Shown: positions 9,208-19,605 of the stretch, one piece after another
Numbering within the stretch: the first letter of the stretch is position 1
Layout of the letters: every line of letters begins with the position of its first letter
DNA from: Aquamicrobium zhengzhouense
GTDB lineage: Bacteria > Pseudomonadota > Alphaproteobacteria > Rhizobiales > Rhizobiaceae
NCBI RefSeq assembly: GCF_016124105.1
Contig: NZ_JADGMQ010000009.1
Location: 62,001 to 126,000, forward strand
Direction of reading: 5' to 3'
Length of the DNA stretch: 64,000 nucleotides
Notes under the pieces: generated by a model
Database searches by the model: none
What the model was told of the DNA's origin: nothing
The model's input: only the letters and a program-made list of their open reading frames with translations
Program-made: the position numbers and the translations under genes

Positions 9208-10281
9208 ATGAAGCGAGTGGTAGACATTGGGGTACTTCTTTCGCGCAGCGGCATGTACACTGCGCTGGCGTGCGCGAGCCGTGCGGGCGTGCTGCGTGGT
9301 GTCGAAGAAGTAAACGTTGATCCCAATCTCGATGTCGCCTTTCGGGTAATCGAGCGCGACCCCGAAGGGCGCGCGGATCGCTACGCGCCGTTGTGCCGCG
9401 AGATATTAAAGGGTTCCAACGCAAGACACATTTTCGGATGCACCACTTCGGCGAGCCGCAAGGAGGTCATACCGGAGCTGGAGCGTTTCGACGGTGTTCT
9501 CTGGTACGCGGTTCCCTATGAAGGCTTCGAGGCTTCGGAGCGGGTTGCGTACATGCATTCATGCCCAAACCAGCACCTCCTCCCGCTTTTGGATTGGGCG
9601 CTGCCCAACCTGGGCAATCGTTCCTATCTTGTCGGCTCCAATTATATCTGGGGCTGGGAGCTGGCGCAGATTGCTCGCGAGCGCGTCTCGGCTGCGGGAG
9701 GGCAGGTCCTAGGTGATCGCTATCTCGCGATCGGCGATACTGAGCCGGATCATATCATCCAGGACATCCAGGCTTTGAAGCCGGATTTCATCCTCAATTC
9801 ACTTGTCGGGGAAAGCTCCTACGCATTCATGGCCAAACTGGCTCAAGCTGCGCAAAATTTGTCGTTCAGCCGACCTACCGTAATCTCCTGCAATTTCACG
9901 GAGTGCGAAATTGAGGCGGCTGGAGAAGCTGCGGAAGGGCTCGTGTCGGCCGGTCCATGGTTCGAGCCGGAAGGCGCACGTGGCGGATCGTTCTACGAAA
10001 TGGCTCGCCAGTCCGTGCATGAGCTTGCACGATTGCTGCATGGGCGTCCCGGCGCAGAAGGGTTGCCTTTGTCGGATTTGCTTCGCAGCGCGACTGAGGC
10101 GGGCAAAAGCCCTCGTCTCGATCCGACGCATCTTCATGCGCGCCAGCCCGCGATCATCGCACGCCTTGAAGGCGGAAGGTTCCGGGAGATAAAGCGCCTG
10201 GTCACCATGCGCGCAGATCCCTACCTGACCAGCCGCTCGCGCCCCACGCAAGCAGGCGCCATCCTGAAGGTGGTGTCATGA
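9208..10281 (+). CDS. amiC: AmiC-like amide-sensing periplasmic-binding-fold regulator
   Basis: The 357-residue protein has the type I periplasmic-binding fold of AmiC and the urea/short-chain-amide binding proteins: 'VDIGVLLSRSG' at the N-terminus, 'FGCTTSASRKEVIPELE' near 85, and 'NLGNRSYLVGSNYIWGWE' near 140. From this start it has no signal peptide, which fits a cytoplasmic sensor rather than a transporter subunit. In Pseudomonas, AmiC holds AmiR inactive until an amide binds. The ATG at 9208 gives the natural N-terminus; an upstream TTG at 9136 would run through the leader terminator and is rejected. The stop overlaps the amiR start (ATGA). Confidence 0.8.
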   Translation: MKRVVDIGVLLSRSGMYTALACASRAGVLRGVEEVNVDPNLDVAFRVIERDPEGRADRYAPLCREILKGSNARHIFGCTTSASRKEVIPELERFDGVLWYAVPYEGFEASERVAYMHSCPNQHLLPLLDWALPNLGNRSYLVGSNYIWGWELAQIARERVSAAGGQVLGDRYLAIGDTEPDHIIQDIQALKPDFILNSLVGESSYAFMAKLAQAAQNLSFSRPTVISCNFTECEIEAAGEAAEGLVSAGPWFEPEGARGGSFYEMARQSVHELARLLHGRPGAEGLPLSDLLRSATEAGKSPRLDPTHLHARQPAIIARLEGGRFREIKRLVTMRADPYLTSRSRPTQAGAILKVVS

Positions 10282-10889
10282 GTCGCATCAGGACGGAAAA
10301 TCTTGGCGGCGCGATCGCCTGGATCCTGCACCGCCCGCACCCTTCGGTACAAGGTCTCGTCCGGCAGCTCGGTGTGATCGGTCTGGAGGTCCGTGAGGCG
10401 TGGCCCGAATTGCCCGCTGAGGCGATCGGTGCCGACTTCATCTTCTATGATGCGGATATGGGACATGACGAGCAGTTCCCGTGGCCGCGGGGGCAGTCGC
10501 CGATGCCAATGATTGCGCTTATCGGGTCAGAAGCGCCGGGTCGTCTGAAATGGGCGATGGATGTAGGCGCGCATGCGCAGCTTCTCAAGCCGGTCAGCGA
10601 CAAGGGCGTCTATGCCGCGCTGCTCGTCGCACGCAGCAATTTCGACCGGGCGAATGCTTCGGAGGCGATGATCGCCGATCTGCAGAACCGCCTCTCCGCG
10701 AGGCAGACAATTGTGCAGGCGGTGATGATCTTCGTCATGAAGGGGATGACCGAAGCCGAGGCCTATGACCAGCTTCGCCAGGCCGCAATGGCCTGGCGCG
10801 TAACGATTGAGACCGCCGCCGAACGGCTGGTCGCGAACCATTCTAATGAGAGGGGCAAAGACGATGGCAGACGCGTCGATCTCGCCTGA
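10278..10889 (+). CDS. amiR: AmiR-like ANTAR-domain RNA-binding antiterminator
   Basis: A 203-residue protein with an N-terminal pseudo-receiver domain (about 10-125), a coiled-coil linker around 130-150 ('MIADLQNRLSARQTIVQAVM'), and a C-terminal ANTAR three-helix domain (about 145-195; 'MKGMTEAEAYDQLRQAAM'). ANTAR proteins bind hairpins in nascent RNA and allow read-through of terminators. The close coupling to amiC is as in the Pseudomonas ami operon. The likely target is the leader with the terminator at 9146-9191. The 3' end overlaps the next permease gene by 26 bases, so regulator and transporter are one transcription unit. Confidence 0.85.
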   Translation: MSRIRTENLGGAIAWILHRPHPSVQGLVRQLGVIGLEVREAWPELPAEAIGADFIFYDADMGHDEQFPWPRGQSPMPMIALIGSEAPGRLKWAMDVGAHAQLLKPVSDKGVYAALLVARSNFDRANASEAMIADLQNRLSARQTIVQAVMIFVMKGMTEAEAYDQLRQAAMAWRVTIETAAERLVANHSNERGKDDGRRVDLA

Positions 10890-11763
10890 ACCCTTGGTAG
10901 TGCATGAAAACGGGCCTTCCGTCCTGCGTAGGCTGCTGAAGCGCAAGCTCGCGCTGATCGGATTGGCGATCATTGTTATCTGTGTTGGCGGCGCCGTTTT
11001 CGCTAAATGGCTGGCGCCACATGACCCGTATGAACAATTCTTCGACGGGCTGACCATCGAGGGAGCGCCTCTGCCCCCTAACGAAATGTTCTGGTTCGGC
11101 ACAGATCTTCTGGGCCGAGATCTCTTCTCGCGAATCCTTTACGGCGCCCAGACCTCGTTGATCATCGGCCTGGTGGCCAACGGGGCGGCCTTGTTCATCG
11201 GAACACTTGTTGGAGTGACGGCGGGCTACTTCCGCGGTGTCATCGGTGGCGTGCTCATGCGCTTCACCGACCTGATGATGGCATTTCCTGCCCTTCTCCT
11301 GGCGATCTGCCTTGCAGCGATCTTTTCACCGTCGCTCTGGATTGTTGCGATGGTGATCGCCTTCGTTAACTGGGTCCAGACCGCGCGCGTTATCTTCACC
11401 CAGACCTCTTCCCTCGCAGAGCGCGATTACATCGCTGCCGAGAAGACCCTCGGGGCTGGTCATGGCCGGATCCTGTTCAAGCACATTTTGCCCCACCTTA
11501 TTCCGACTTTGATCGTGTGGGGCACTCTCGGTATTTCTACCACCGTTCTGCTGGAGGCCACCTTGTCGTTCCTCGGCATTGGCGTTCAGCCGCCGATCCC
11601 TTCGTGGGGCAACATAATTTTCGAGAACCAGACTTATTTCCAGTCTGCGCCATGGCTCGTCTTTATTCCGGGGGCGGCGATCCTTTTGTTAGCCCTTGCC
11701 TTTAACCTCGTCGGCGATGCGCTGCGCGATATTCTCGACCCGACACAGCAGGGGCGTGACTGA
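10864..11763 (+). CDS. Family-5 ABC importer permease (DppC type)
   Basis: This is an inner-membrane permease of about 299 residues with an N-terminal cytoplasmic part, one membrane helix near 25-45 and five more after about 95. The cytoplasmic coupling loop 'AAEKTLGAGHGRILFKHILP' near 195 is the EAA motif of the DppC/OppC family. The ATG at 10864 follows GAGGGG at ten bases and is preferred over the in-frame ATGs upstream that lie inside amiR. It overlaps the next permease gene by one base (TGATG). The substrate is not readable from the sequence; the operon context (AmiC, formamidase) suggests an amide-containing compound. Confidence 0.9.
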   Translation: MADASISPEPLVVHENGPSVLRRLLKRKLALIGLAIIVICVGGAVFAKWLAPHDPYEQFFDGLTIEGAPLPPNEMFWFGTDLLGRDLFSRILYGAQTSLIIGLVANGAALFIGTLVGVTAGYFRGVIGGVLMRFTDLMMAFPALLLAICLAAIFSPSLWIVAMVIAFVNWVQTARVIFTQTSSLAERDYIAAEKTLGAGHGRILFKHILPHLIPTLIVWGTLGISTTVLLEATLSFLGIGVQPPIPSWGNIIFENQTYFQSAPWLVFIPGAAILLLALAFNLVGDALRDILDPTQQGRD

Positions 11764-12683
11764 TGGCTGCCTATATCCTGCGACGCCTCATTCAGTCCAC
11801 ACTGATCCTGCTCGGCGTTTCGTTCATTACTTTCGTTCTGCTCTACGTTCTCCCCGCCGATCCTGTGCGGCAGATTGCAGGGCGTTCAGCCACTGCGGCG
11901 ACTGTCGAGAGCATTCGTCAGCAATTGGGCCTCGATCAGCCGTTTCTGGTCCAGTATGGCAACTATCTGCTGAATCTGTTCCAGGGCGACTTTGGCCGCT
12001 CTTACCTGCAAAAGACGGAAGTCGCAGAGCTGATCGTTTCGCGGCTCCCAGCGACGCTGATGCTGCTTGTTGCTGCAATCGGGTGCGAACTCCTGATCGG
12101 CTTGCCACTTGGCATTATCGCAGCCCTCAATCGCGGTAAGGCTATCGACAACGGTCTGATGCTGACGAGCTTCCTGACGGTGTCAGCACCGCAGTTCGTC
12201 GTGGCTCTGCTGCTTCTCTTCGTCTTTGCGGTCAAGCTGGGCTGGTTCCCGATCGGCGGCTACGGAACGTTCGCCCACATTGTCCTGCCGGCGCTAACGC
12301 TCGGTATTCTTGGGTCCGGCTGGTATTCGCGGATCATGCGATCCTCGATGGTTGATGTGTTGCGCGCGGACTTCATACGTACCGCAAGAGCCAAGGGGCT
12401 GAACCGCACCAAGGTGATCCTTGGCCACGCCCTCCCCAACGCGATTTTGCCGATCATCGCGATGATTGGGATCGATATCGGTCTGTTCATGTCAGGAATT
12501 GTGGTGGTTGAAAGCGTCTTTGGCTGGCCAGGGATCGGTCAGCTCGCCTGGCAGGCCATCCAGCGCGTCGACATCCCGATCATCATGGGCGTGACGCTTG
12601 TCTCGGCCTGCGGGATCGTGATCGGCAATCTCATCGCCGACCTGATTTCGCCGCTCATCGATCCGCGCATCAAGCTGCGCTGA
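11763..12683 (+). CDS. Family-5 ABC importer permease (DppB type)
   Basis: A 306-residue permease with the N-terminal 'RRLIQSTLILLGVSFITF' helix typical of DppB/OppB, five further membrane segments, and the EAA loop 'RTARAKGLNRTKVILGHALP' near 205. It pairs with the DppC-type protein just upstream. The order permease C before B is inverted compared with the classical dpp operon. It ends 27 bases before the binding-protein gene, which has its own good ribosome site (GAGGAG). Confidence 0.92.
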   Translation: MAAYILRRLIQSTLILLGVSFITFVLLYVLPADPVRQIAGRSATAATVESIRQQLGLDQPFLVQYGNYLLNLFQGDFGRSYLQKTEVAELIVSRLPATLMLLVAAIGCELLIGLPLGIIAALNRGKAIDNGLMLTSFLTVSAPQFVVALLLLFVFAVKLGWFPIGGYGTFAHIVLPALTLGILGSGWYSRIMRSSMVDVLRADFIRTARAKGLNRTKVILGHALPNAILPIIAMIGIDIGLFMSGIVVVESVFGWPGIGQLAWQAIQRVDIPIIMGVTLVSACGIVIGNLIADLISPLIDPRIKLR

Positions 12684-12710
12684 ACCATTTAATCCAGAGG
12701 AGTAACACAC

Positions 12711-14327
12711 ATGAAGAAGCTTATCCTTTCCACGGCGCTGGCAAGCCTATTGGCGCTGCCTGCCTTTGCACCGGCACAGGCCGAAGAGCCACAGTACGGC
12801 GGCAACATGATCGTCACCTATAAGGACGACGTTGCCACGCTGGATCCGGCTATCGGCTATGACTGGCAGAATTGGTCGATGATCAAGTCGGTATTCGACG
12901 GCTTGATGGATTATGAGCCGGGGACCACGACCCTGCGCCCGGGCCTCGCCGAGAGCTATGAGATCTCGGACGACGGCCTCACCTATACCTTCAAGCTGCG
13001 GCCGGGCGTCAAGTTCCACAATGGCCGCGAGCTGGTCGCTGATGACGTGGTCTACTCCATTAACCGCGTGGTCAATCCGGCTACCCAATCTCCAGGTCAG
13101 GGCTTCTTCGCCATGATCGATGGTTACAATGAAGCAGCCTCGGGTAGCGCAGACACGGTTTCGGGCGTCACCGCACCTGATGCCAGCACAGTCGTCTTCA
13201 AGCTGGCCCGTCCGGACGCGACCTTCCTTCACGTCATGGCGCTGAACTTCTCGTTCATCGTCCCGAAGGAAGCGGTTGAGGAAGCTGGCGCTGACTTCGG
13301 CAAGAAGCCGGTCGGGACAGGCGCGTTCAAGCTGACCGAGTGGACCCTCGGACAGCGTCTCGTGTTCGAAAAGAACCAGGACTATTGGATCTCTGGCGTT
13401 CCCTACCTCGACAGCTTCACGGTTGAAGTTGGTCAGGAGCCGGTCGTAGCGCTTCTGCGTGCGCAAAATGGCGAAGTCGACATTCCGGGTGACGGCATTC
13501 CGCCGGCGAAGTTCGTTGAAGTGATGAAGGACGAGGCTCAGGCAAGCCTTGTGGTTGAGGGCGGGCAGCTCCACACCGGTTACATCACCATGAATGTGCA
13601 GCAGGCACCGTTCGACAAGGTTGAGGTGCGTCAGGCCGTCAATATGGCGATCAACAAGGACCGCATCATTCAGGTCATCAACGGCCGTGCAGTTCCTGCC
13701 ACCCAGCCGCTGCCGCCATCAATGCCGGGCTACACCGAAGGCTACGAGGGCTACAAGTACGATCCGGAAGCAGCCAAGAAGCTGCTTGCCGACGCAGGCT
13801 ATGCGGACGGCTTCGAGACCGAAATGTTCGTCATGAACACCGACCCGAACCCGCGTATCGCGCAGGCGATCCAGCAGGATCTGAAGGCAATCGGCATCAA
13901 CGCGTCGATCAAGTCGCTGGCGCAGGCGAACGTGATTGAGGCTGGTGGCGCAGGAACGGCTCCGATGATCTGGTCCGGCGGGATGGCATGGATTGCTGAC
14001 TTCCCGGACCCGGCAAACTTCTACGGTCCGATCCTCGGCTGCGGTGGCGCGGTTGAAGGCGGCTGGAACTGGTCGAAGTACTGCAATGAAGAGCTCGACA
14101 TGCTCGCGGCGCTGGCAGATTCGATCGTTGATCCGGCCAAGGAAGGCGAGCGTCTGGCCAAGTGGTCGGAAATCTACATGAAGGTGATGGAAGACGCCCC
14201 ATGGGCGCCGGTGTTCAACGAGCAGCGCTACACGCTGAAGTCGGCCCGCATGGGCGGCGCAGACGAGCTCTTCGTTGATCCGGTCTCGATCCCCGTCAAC
14301 TACGACTACGTCTTCATCAAGGAGTAG
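12711..14327 (+). CDS. Family-5 extracellular solute-binding protein
   Basis: A 538-residue periplasmic protein of the SBP_bac_5 family. It has a clear Sec signal peptide ending in AQAEE near residue 25, then 'YGGNMIVTYKDDVATLDPA', the usual opening of dipeptide/oligopeptide/nickel binding proteins, and 'TYTFKLRPGVKFHNG' near 90, the family signature. It hands the ligand to the DppBC-type permeases encoded upstream. Codon use is strongly biased to C- and G-ending codons, as expected for an abundant protein. The ligand is unknown; the neighbouring formamidase and AmiC suggest an amide. It is followed after eight bases by the formamidase gene. Confidence 0.93.
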   Translation: MKKLILSTALASLLALPAFAPAQAEEPQYGGNMIVTYKDDVATLDPAIGYDWQNWSMIKSVFDGLMDYEPGTTTLRPGLAESYEISDDGLTYTFKLRPGVKFHNGRELVADDVVYSINRVVNPATQSPGQGFFAMIDGYNEAASGSADTVSGVTAPDASTVVFKLARPDATFLHVMALNFSFIVPKEAVEEAGADFGKKPVGTGAFKLTEWTLGQRLVFEKNQDYWISGVPYLDSFTVEVGQEPVVALLRAQNGEVDIPGDGIPPAKFVEVMKDEAQASLVVEGGQLHTGYITMNVQQAPFDKVEVRQAVNMAINKDRIIQVINGRAVPATQPLPPSMPGYTEGYEGYKYDPEAAKKLLADAGYADGFETEMFVMNTDPNPRIAQAIQQDLKAIGINASIKSLAQANVIEAGGAGTAPMIWSGGMAWIADFPDPANFYGPILGCGGAVEGGWNWSKYCNEELDMLAALADSIVDPAKEGERLAKWSEIYMKVMEDAPWAPVFNEQRYTLKSARMGGADELFVDPVSIPVNYDYVFIKE

Positions 14328-14335
14328 GGCACATC

Positions 14336-15291
14336 ATGTGCAAGCACTGTAACCATACGATCCACGCTCATCAGCACCATTTCGGCTGGGACAATTCTAT
14401 TGCTCCGGCTCTGACGGTAGCTCCGGGCGAGACGATCCTGTTCCAGTGCCTTGACAGTTCTGGGGGCCAGCTTGGCCCCCAGTCCACCGTCGAGGATGTG
14501 AAGGCGCTGGATTTTGGCAAGATCAACCCCGTTTCCGGTCCGATCTACGTCGACGGTGCAAAGCCGGGCGACGTACTCAAAGTGACGATCGAGAGTTTCA
14601 CGCCGCAGCTGCGCGACGGCACTGGGTTTGGCTGGACCGCTAATATTCCGGGTTTCGGGCTTCTGGCAGATCAGTTTACTGAGCCGGCTCTCAATGTCTG
14701 GAAGTTCGATGCCACCAGCATGGAACCAGCATTGTTCGGCAAGAATGGCCGCGTGCCGTTGAAGCCGTTTGCCGGAACGATCGGCAACGCTCTTGCGGAA
14801 AGCGGCCTCCATTCCGTCGTTCCGCCGCGCCGTGTAGGTGGCAATCTTGACATCCGTGATCTGTCATCCGGTACGACTCTCTACCTTCCGGTCGAGGTCG
14901 AGGGCGCTTTGTTCTCGGTTGGTGACACGCACGCTGCCCAGGGCGATGGCGAGGTCTGCGGCACCGCTATCGAAAGCCCGTTCGATGTCGTTCTGACGCT
15001 TGACCTGATCAAGGACCAACCGCTGAGGACGCCGCGCTTCACGACGCCGGGGCCAGTCACGCGCCACCTCGACGCTAAGGGCTACGAGGTCACGACCGGT
15101 ATCGGTCCCGACCTGTGGGCCGCGGCGAAGGATGCGGTTGCGAACATGATCGATCTGCTCTGCGCAACGCAGAAGCTGGATCCGGTCGATGCCTACATGC
15201 TTGTCTCGACGTGCGGCGATCTACGCATCTCCGAGATCGTGGACATGCCGAATGTGGTGGTCAGCTTCTACTTCCCGAGGGCCGTCTTCGA

Positions 15292-15295
<4 letters not shown>
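14336..15295 (+). CDS. Acetamidase/formamidase family amidohydrolase
   Basis: This 319-residue cytoplasmic enzyme belongs to the FmdA/AmdA family, which hydrolyses formamide or acetamide to ammonia and the acid. Seen in the sequence: 'HHFGWDNSIAPALTVAPGE' near the N-terminus, 'VSGPIYVDGAKPGDVLKV' near 65, the 'VGDTHAAQGDGEVCGTAIE' metal-site stretch near 200 with His, Asp and Glu, and 'VSTCGDLRISEIVDMPN' near the C-terminus. It has an unusual Cys/His-rich first 14 residues (CKHCNHTIHAHQHH) that could bind metal. It sits inside the transporter operon and overlaps the ATPase gene by four bases (ATGA), so hydrolysis of the imported ligand is its probable role. Confidence 0.9.
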
Positions 15296-17064
<1,769 letters not shown>

Positions 17065-17841
17065 TCATTCGCGTCGCAGGGTAATCCAGGCAGGGGCGTG
17101 ATCGCTCGCCCCTTCCCTACCGCGGACCTCGTGATCGACTCCTCCGCTCTCCAGCCGATCGCGCAGGTTCGCGCTCAGGAGAAAGTGGTCCAGGCGCATG
17201 CCGGCGTCCCGCTGCCAGCGAAGCCGCTTATAGTCCCAGAAGGTGTAAATCTTCTCGTTTGGATAGAGATGACGCAGCGCATCGGTCCAACAGCGGCCCA
17301 CAAGCTTGCGGAACGCTGCTCGGGCTTCCGGCTGAACCAGGGCGTTATCGTCCAACGACTTCGTCCGATAGATATCGAAATCCGTTGGGACAACGTTGTA
17401 GTCACCCGCGAGAACGACTGGCGCTCCAGTCTTTCGCAAGGCGGTAGCATGCTTTCGAAGCCGATCCAGCCAGGCGAGTTTGTAGGCGAACTTTGGCCCT
17501 GGCTGCGGATTGCCATTCGGCGCGTATATGGACGCGAAGAGAATACCAGCGATCGCAGCCTCTACATATCTGGCCTGCAGGTCTTCAGGATCGCCGGGCA
17601 AGAACGTTCGAGTCAGAACCGGCTCGCCGACGCGAGAGAGGATCGCAACACCATTCCAGCTACGTTGCCCCACCCAGACGGCGTCATATCCGAGCGCCTT
17701 CAGAGCACTCTCGGGAAACGTATCATTCGTGGCCTTCAATTCCTGAAGGCACACAATATCCGGTTCTGTGTCTTTCAACCACGCAATGAGGTTGCCTAGG
17801 CGGCGGTTGATACCGTTGATGTTGAATGTCGCGATCCTCAT
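17065..17841 (-). CDS. xthA: Exodeoxyribonuclease III
   Basis: A 258-residue Mg-dependent 3'-5' exonuclease and AP endonuclease of the ExoIII family for base-excision repair. Motifs in order: 'ATFNINGINRR' with the metal-site Asn at the N-terminus, 'CLQELK' with the metal-binding Glu near 37, 'SIYAPNGNP' near 105, 'GDYNVVPTDFDIY' with the catalytic Asp/Asn near 148, and 'SDHAP' with the catalytic Asp-His near the C-terminus. The length is normal. It is the second gene of a two-gene minus-strand operon; its ATG overlaps the stop of the hydrolase gene by four bases. Its stop abuts the ATPase stop on the other strand. Confidence 0.95.
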   Translation of the reverse strand: MRIATFNINGINRRLGNLIAWLKDTEPDIVCLQELKATNDTFPESALKALGYDAVWVGQRSWNGVAILSRVGEPVLTRTFLPGDPEDLQARYVEAAIAGILFASIYAPNGNPQPGPKFAYKLAWLDRLRKHATALRKTGAPVVLAGDYNVVPTDFDIYRTKSLDDNALVQPEARAAFRKLVGRCWTDALRHLYPNEKIYTFWDYKRLRWQRDAGMRLDHFLLSANLRDRLESGGVDHEVRGREGASDHAPAWITLRRE

Positions 17842-18473
17842 CCTGCGGTGATGCGATTGGCCCAGTCGCGTGTGGTCATAGCCATCGTCTTTAAATGGTC
17901 AGCCACGCTGAAGCCGGAAAATTTCTTTCGCGGCTTGAGATCATGGTCCCCATCCTCCAGCCAGAAGATCTTTATCGCTTCGGAGAGCTGGTACTGATCG
18001 ACCTCCTCATTTGTGCCAAACGGATCTCGTGTGCCCTGAATGACGAGCGTGGGTACTGAAAGATTTTCGAGGTGTGCTGTCCGCAATTGATCGGGCTTTG
18101 CCGGGGGATGAAAAGGATAGCCAAGGCATAGAAGTCCGGCGATTGCGCCCTCCGCGTGCATCTGGTCGGCAAGCATGGAAGCAACCCGCCCACCCATCGA
18201 CTTTCCGCCAATGATTAGGGGAGTTGCGGCTGCTATCCCGGCAACCGCATTGCGATATTCATCGATCAGCTTTTCAGCCTTAGGCGGTGGCTTGCGTCCG
18301 CCCTCGCGACGCGCGGCCATATAGGAGAATTCGAACCGAGCGACCCGGAAGCTCTCTTGTGCAAGTGCGTCTACGATCGCATTCATAGATGTGGAATCCA
18401 TCGGAGCTCCGGCACCATGTGCCAGGAGGATCATTACGTCTGCATCTTCTGGGCCGTCAAAAATGAACTGCAT
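17838..18473 (-). CDS. Alpha/beta-hydrolase fold protein (KANL3/Tex30-like)
   Basis: This 211-residue cytoplasmic protein has the compact alpha/beta-hydrolase layout of the KANL3/Tex30 group: oxyanion segment 'LAHGAGAPMDS' near 20, nucleophile elbow GKSMGGR near 95 (serine as nucleophile), 'LVIQGTRDPFGT' with the acid residue near 155, and 'EDGDHDLKPRK' with the catalytic histidine near 180. The reaction is not known; members are often found beside DNA-repair genes in alphaproteobacteria. It is translationally coupled to xthA downstream. Confidence 0.8.
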   Translation of the reverse strand: MQFIFDGPEDADVMILLAHGAGAPMDSTSMNAIVDALAQESFRVARFEFSYMAARREGGRKPPPKAEKLIDEYRNAVAGIAAATPLIIGGKSMGGRVASMLADQMHAEGAIAGLLCLGYPFHPPAKPDQLRTAHLENLSVPTLVIQGTRDPFGTNEEVDQYQLSEAIKIFWLEDGDHDLKPRKKFSGFSVADHLKTMAMTTRDWANRITAG

Positions 18474-18566
18474 CTAAAACCGTCCCTGTTCAGCCAGGAC
18501 CATGTAGTGCAATAATTCGCGATGACATTCCCGAATGCCACCAGTCTTTGGCATTTGACGGGTCAC

Positions 18567-19472
18567 TCAACCAAGAGGCGGTGCCTGAGGCTCATCCCGT
18601 TCGAGCGCTTGTCGAATGTGGTCGATGATCTCTTCGAGCACCTTCATCCTGCGGCCGCCAGAGGGACGCGCGGCGTAATAGGAAATCTCGATCGTCGGCG
18701 TGAATGGTATGGTGCATAGATCGACCCTTGCCGCGCGCAGGGTGGTACGGTCCACGATTGCCACTCCCATTCCTGCGGCCGCGAGCTGGCAGCAATTTCG
18801 CATCGATGTCTCGATGGTGTTCAGGGGCCCCTCCTCCGCCAGAGCAAACGCCCTGTCCAAACCGCTGCGTAGCGGGGAGTTTCGCCCCGCCGTCAGCACG
18901 CGGTACTCCCGAAGATGCGCCGGAGTGATGCGGGGTAGTGTTGCGAGCGGATGATCATGCGGCATCGCTGCGACCGCTTCGGAACTGTGCAGATGCACGG
19001 TCTGAAGATGGTTGCGAGGGGGCCCAAACACGATGCCGAGATCATAATGGTTTTTCTCTACCATGTCCCAGATGTGCCTGCTGTTCTCGACATCGAGCAC
19101 GATTGGAAGATCAAGTCGAGGACCAATGATATCGATGATTGCCTGATGCAAATACGGACGCAGGAGTGAAGTTACGCTGCCGATCCGAAGCACCACGTTC
19201 TTGTGCTGGCGAATGTCGTTTGCTGCGCGCCCCACCTGATCGATGCCAATATATAGACGCTCCACCTCGGCAAATAGGAGGACGGCCTCTTCAGTCGGCA
19301 ACAATCGCGCGCCCTGACGCGTGAATAAGGTCATTCCCACCGCATCTTCCAGATCGCGGATCAGCCGACTTACGGCTGGTTGGGTGATGTTCATCGTCTC
19401 AGCGGCAGCCGTGATACCGTTTTGGTTCATCACATGGCGGAACGCTTCCAATTGCCGTGGTTTGAGCCGCAT
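18567..19472 (-). CDS. LysR-family transcriptional regulator
   Basis: A 301-residue regulator with an N-terminal winged helix-turn-helix (about 5-60; 'GITAAAETMNITQPAVSRLI') and a C-terminal co-inducer domain. The ATG at 19472 is favoured because GAGGGGGAG precedes it at about six bases. It is divergent from the binding-protein gene at 19606 across 133 bases, the usual LysR arrangement, so it very probably controls the 19606-27843 transport and catabolic operon. The co-inducer would then be the transported compound or a breakdown product. The effector cannot be read from sequence. Confidence 0.92.
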   Translation of the reverse strand: MRLKPRQLEAFRHVMNQNGITAAAETMNITQPAVSRLIRDLEDAVGMTLFTRQGARLLPTEEAVLLFAEVERLYIGIDQVGRAANDIRQHKNVVLRIGSVTSLLRPYLHQAIIDIIGPRLDLPIVLDVENSRHIWDMVEKNHYDLGIVFGPPRNHLQTVHLHSSEAVAAMPHDHPLATLPRITPAHLREYRVLTAGRNSPLRSGLDRAFALAEEGPLNTIETSMRNCCQLAAAGMGVAIVDRTTLRAARVDLCTIPFTPTIEISYYAARPSGGRRMKVLEEIIDHIRQALERDEPQAPPLG

Positions 19473-19605
19473 CGTCTCCCCCTCACCCATAACATTAGGT
19501 CATGGTCTCAAAGCAAAAAGCAATTTTTAATCACCTTCGAATGTGGCTAACAACTCCCAAGAGTTCAGGAAAGAAAAACTGGACGCGTTTGAGGGAAAAT
19601 ATTCG

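Noticed and set aside
12747-13574. Minus-strand frame of 275 codons inside the binding-protein gene
   Set aside because: The plus strand encodes a clear SBP_bac_5 protein with signal peptide; the opposite frame has no family features.
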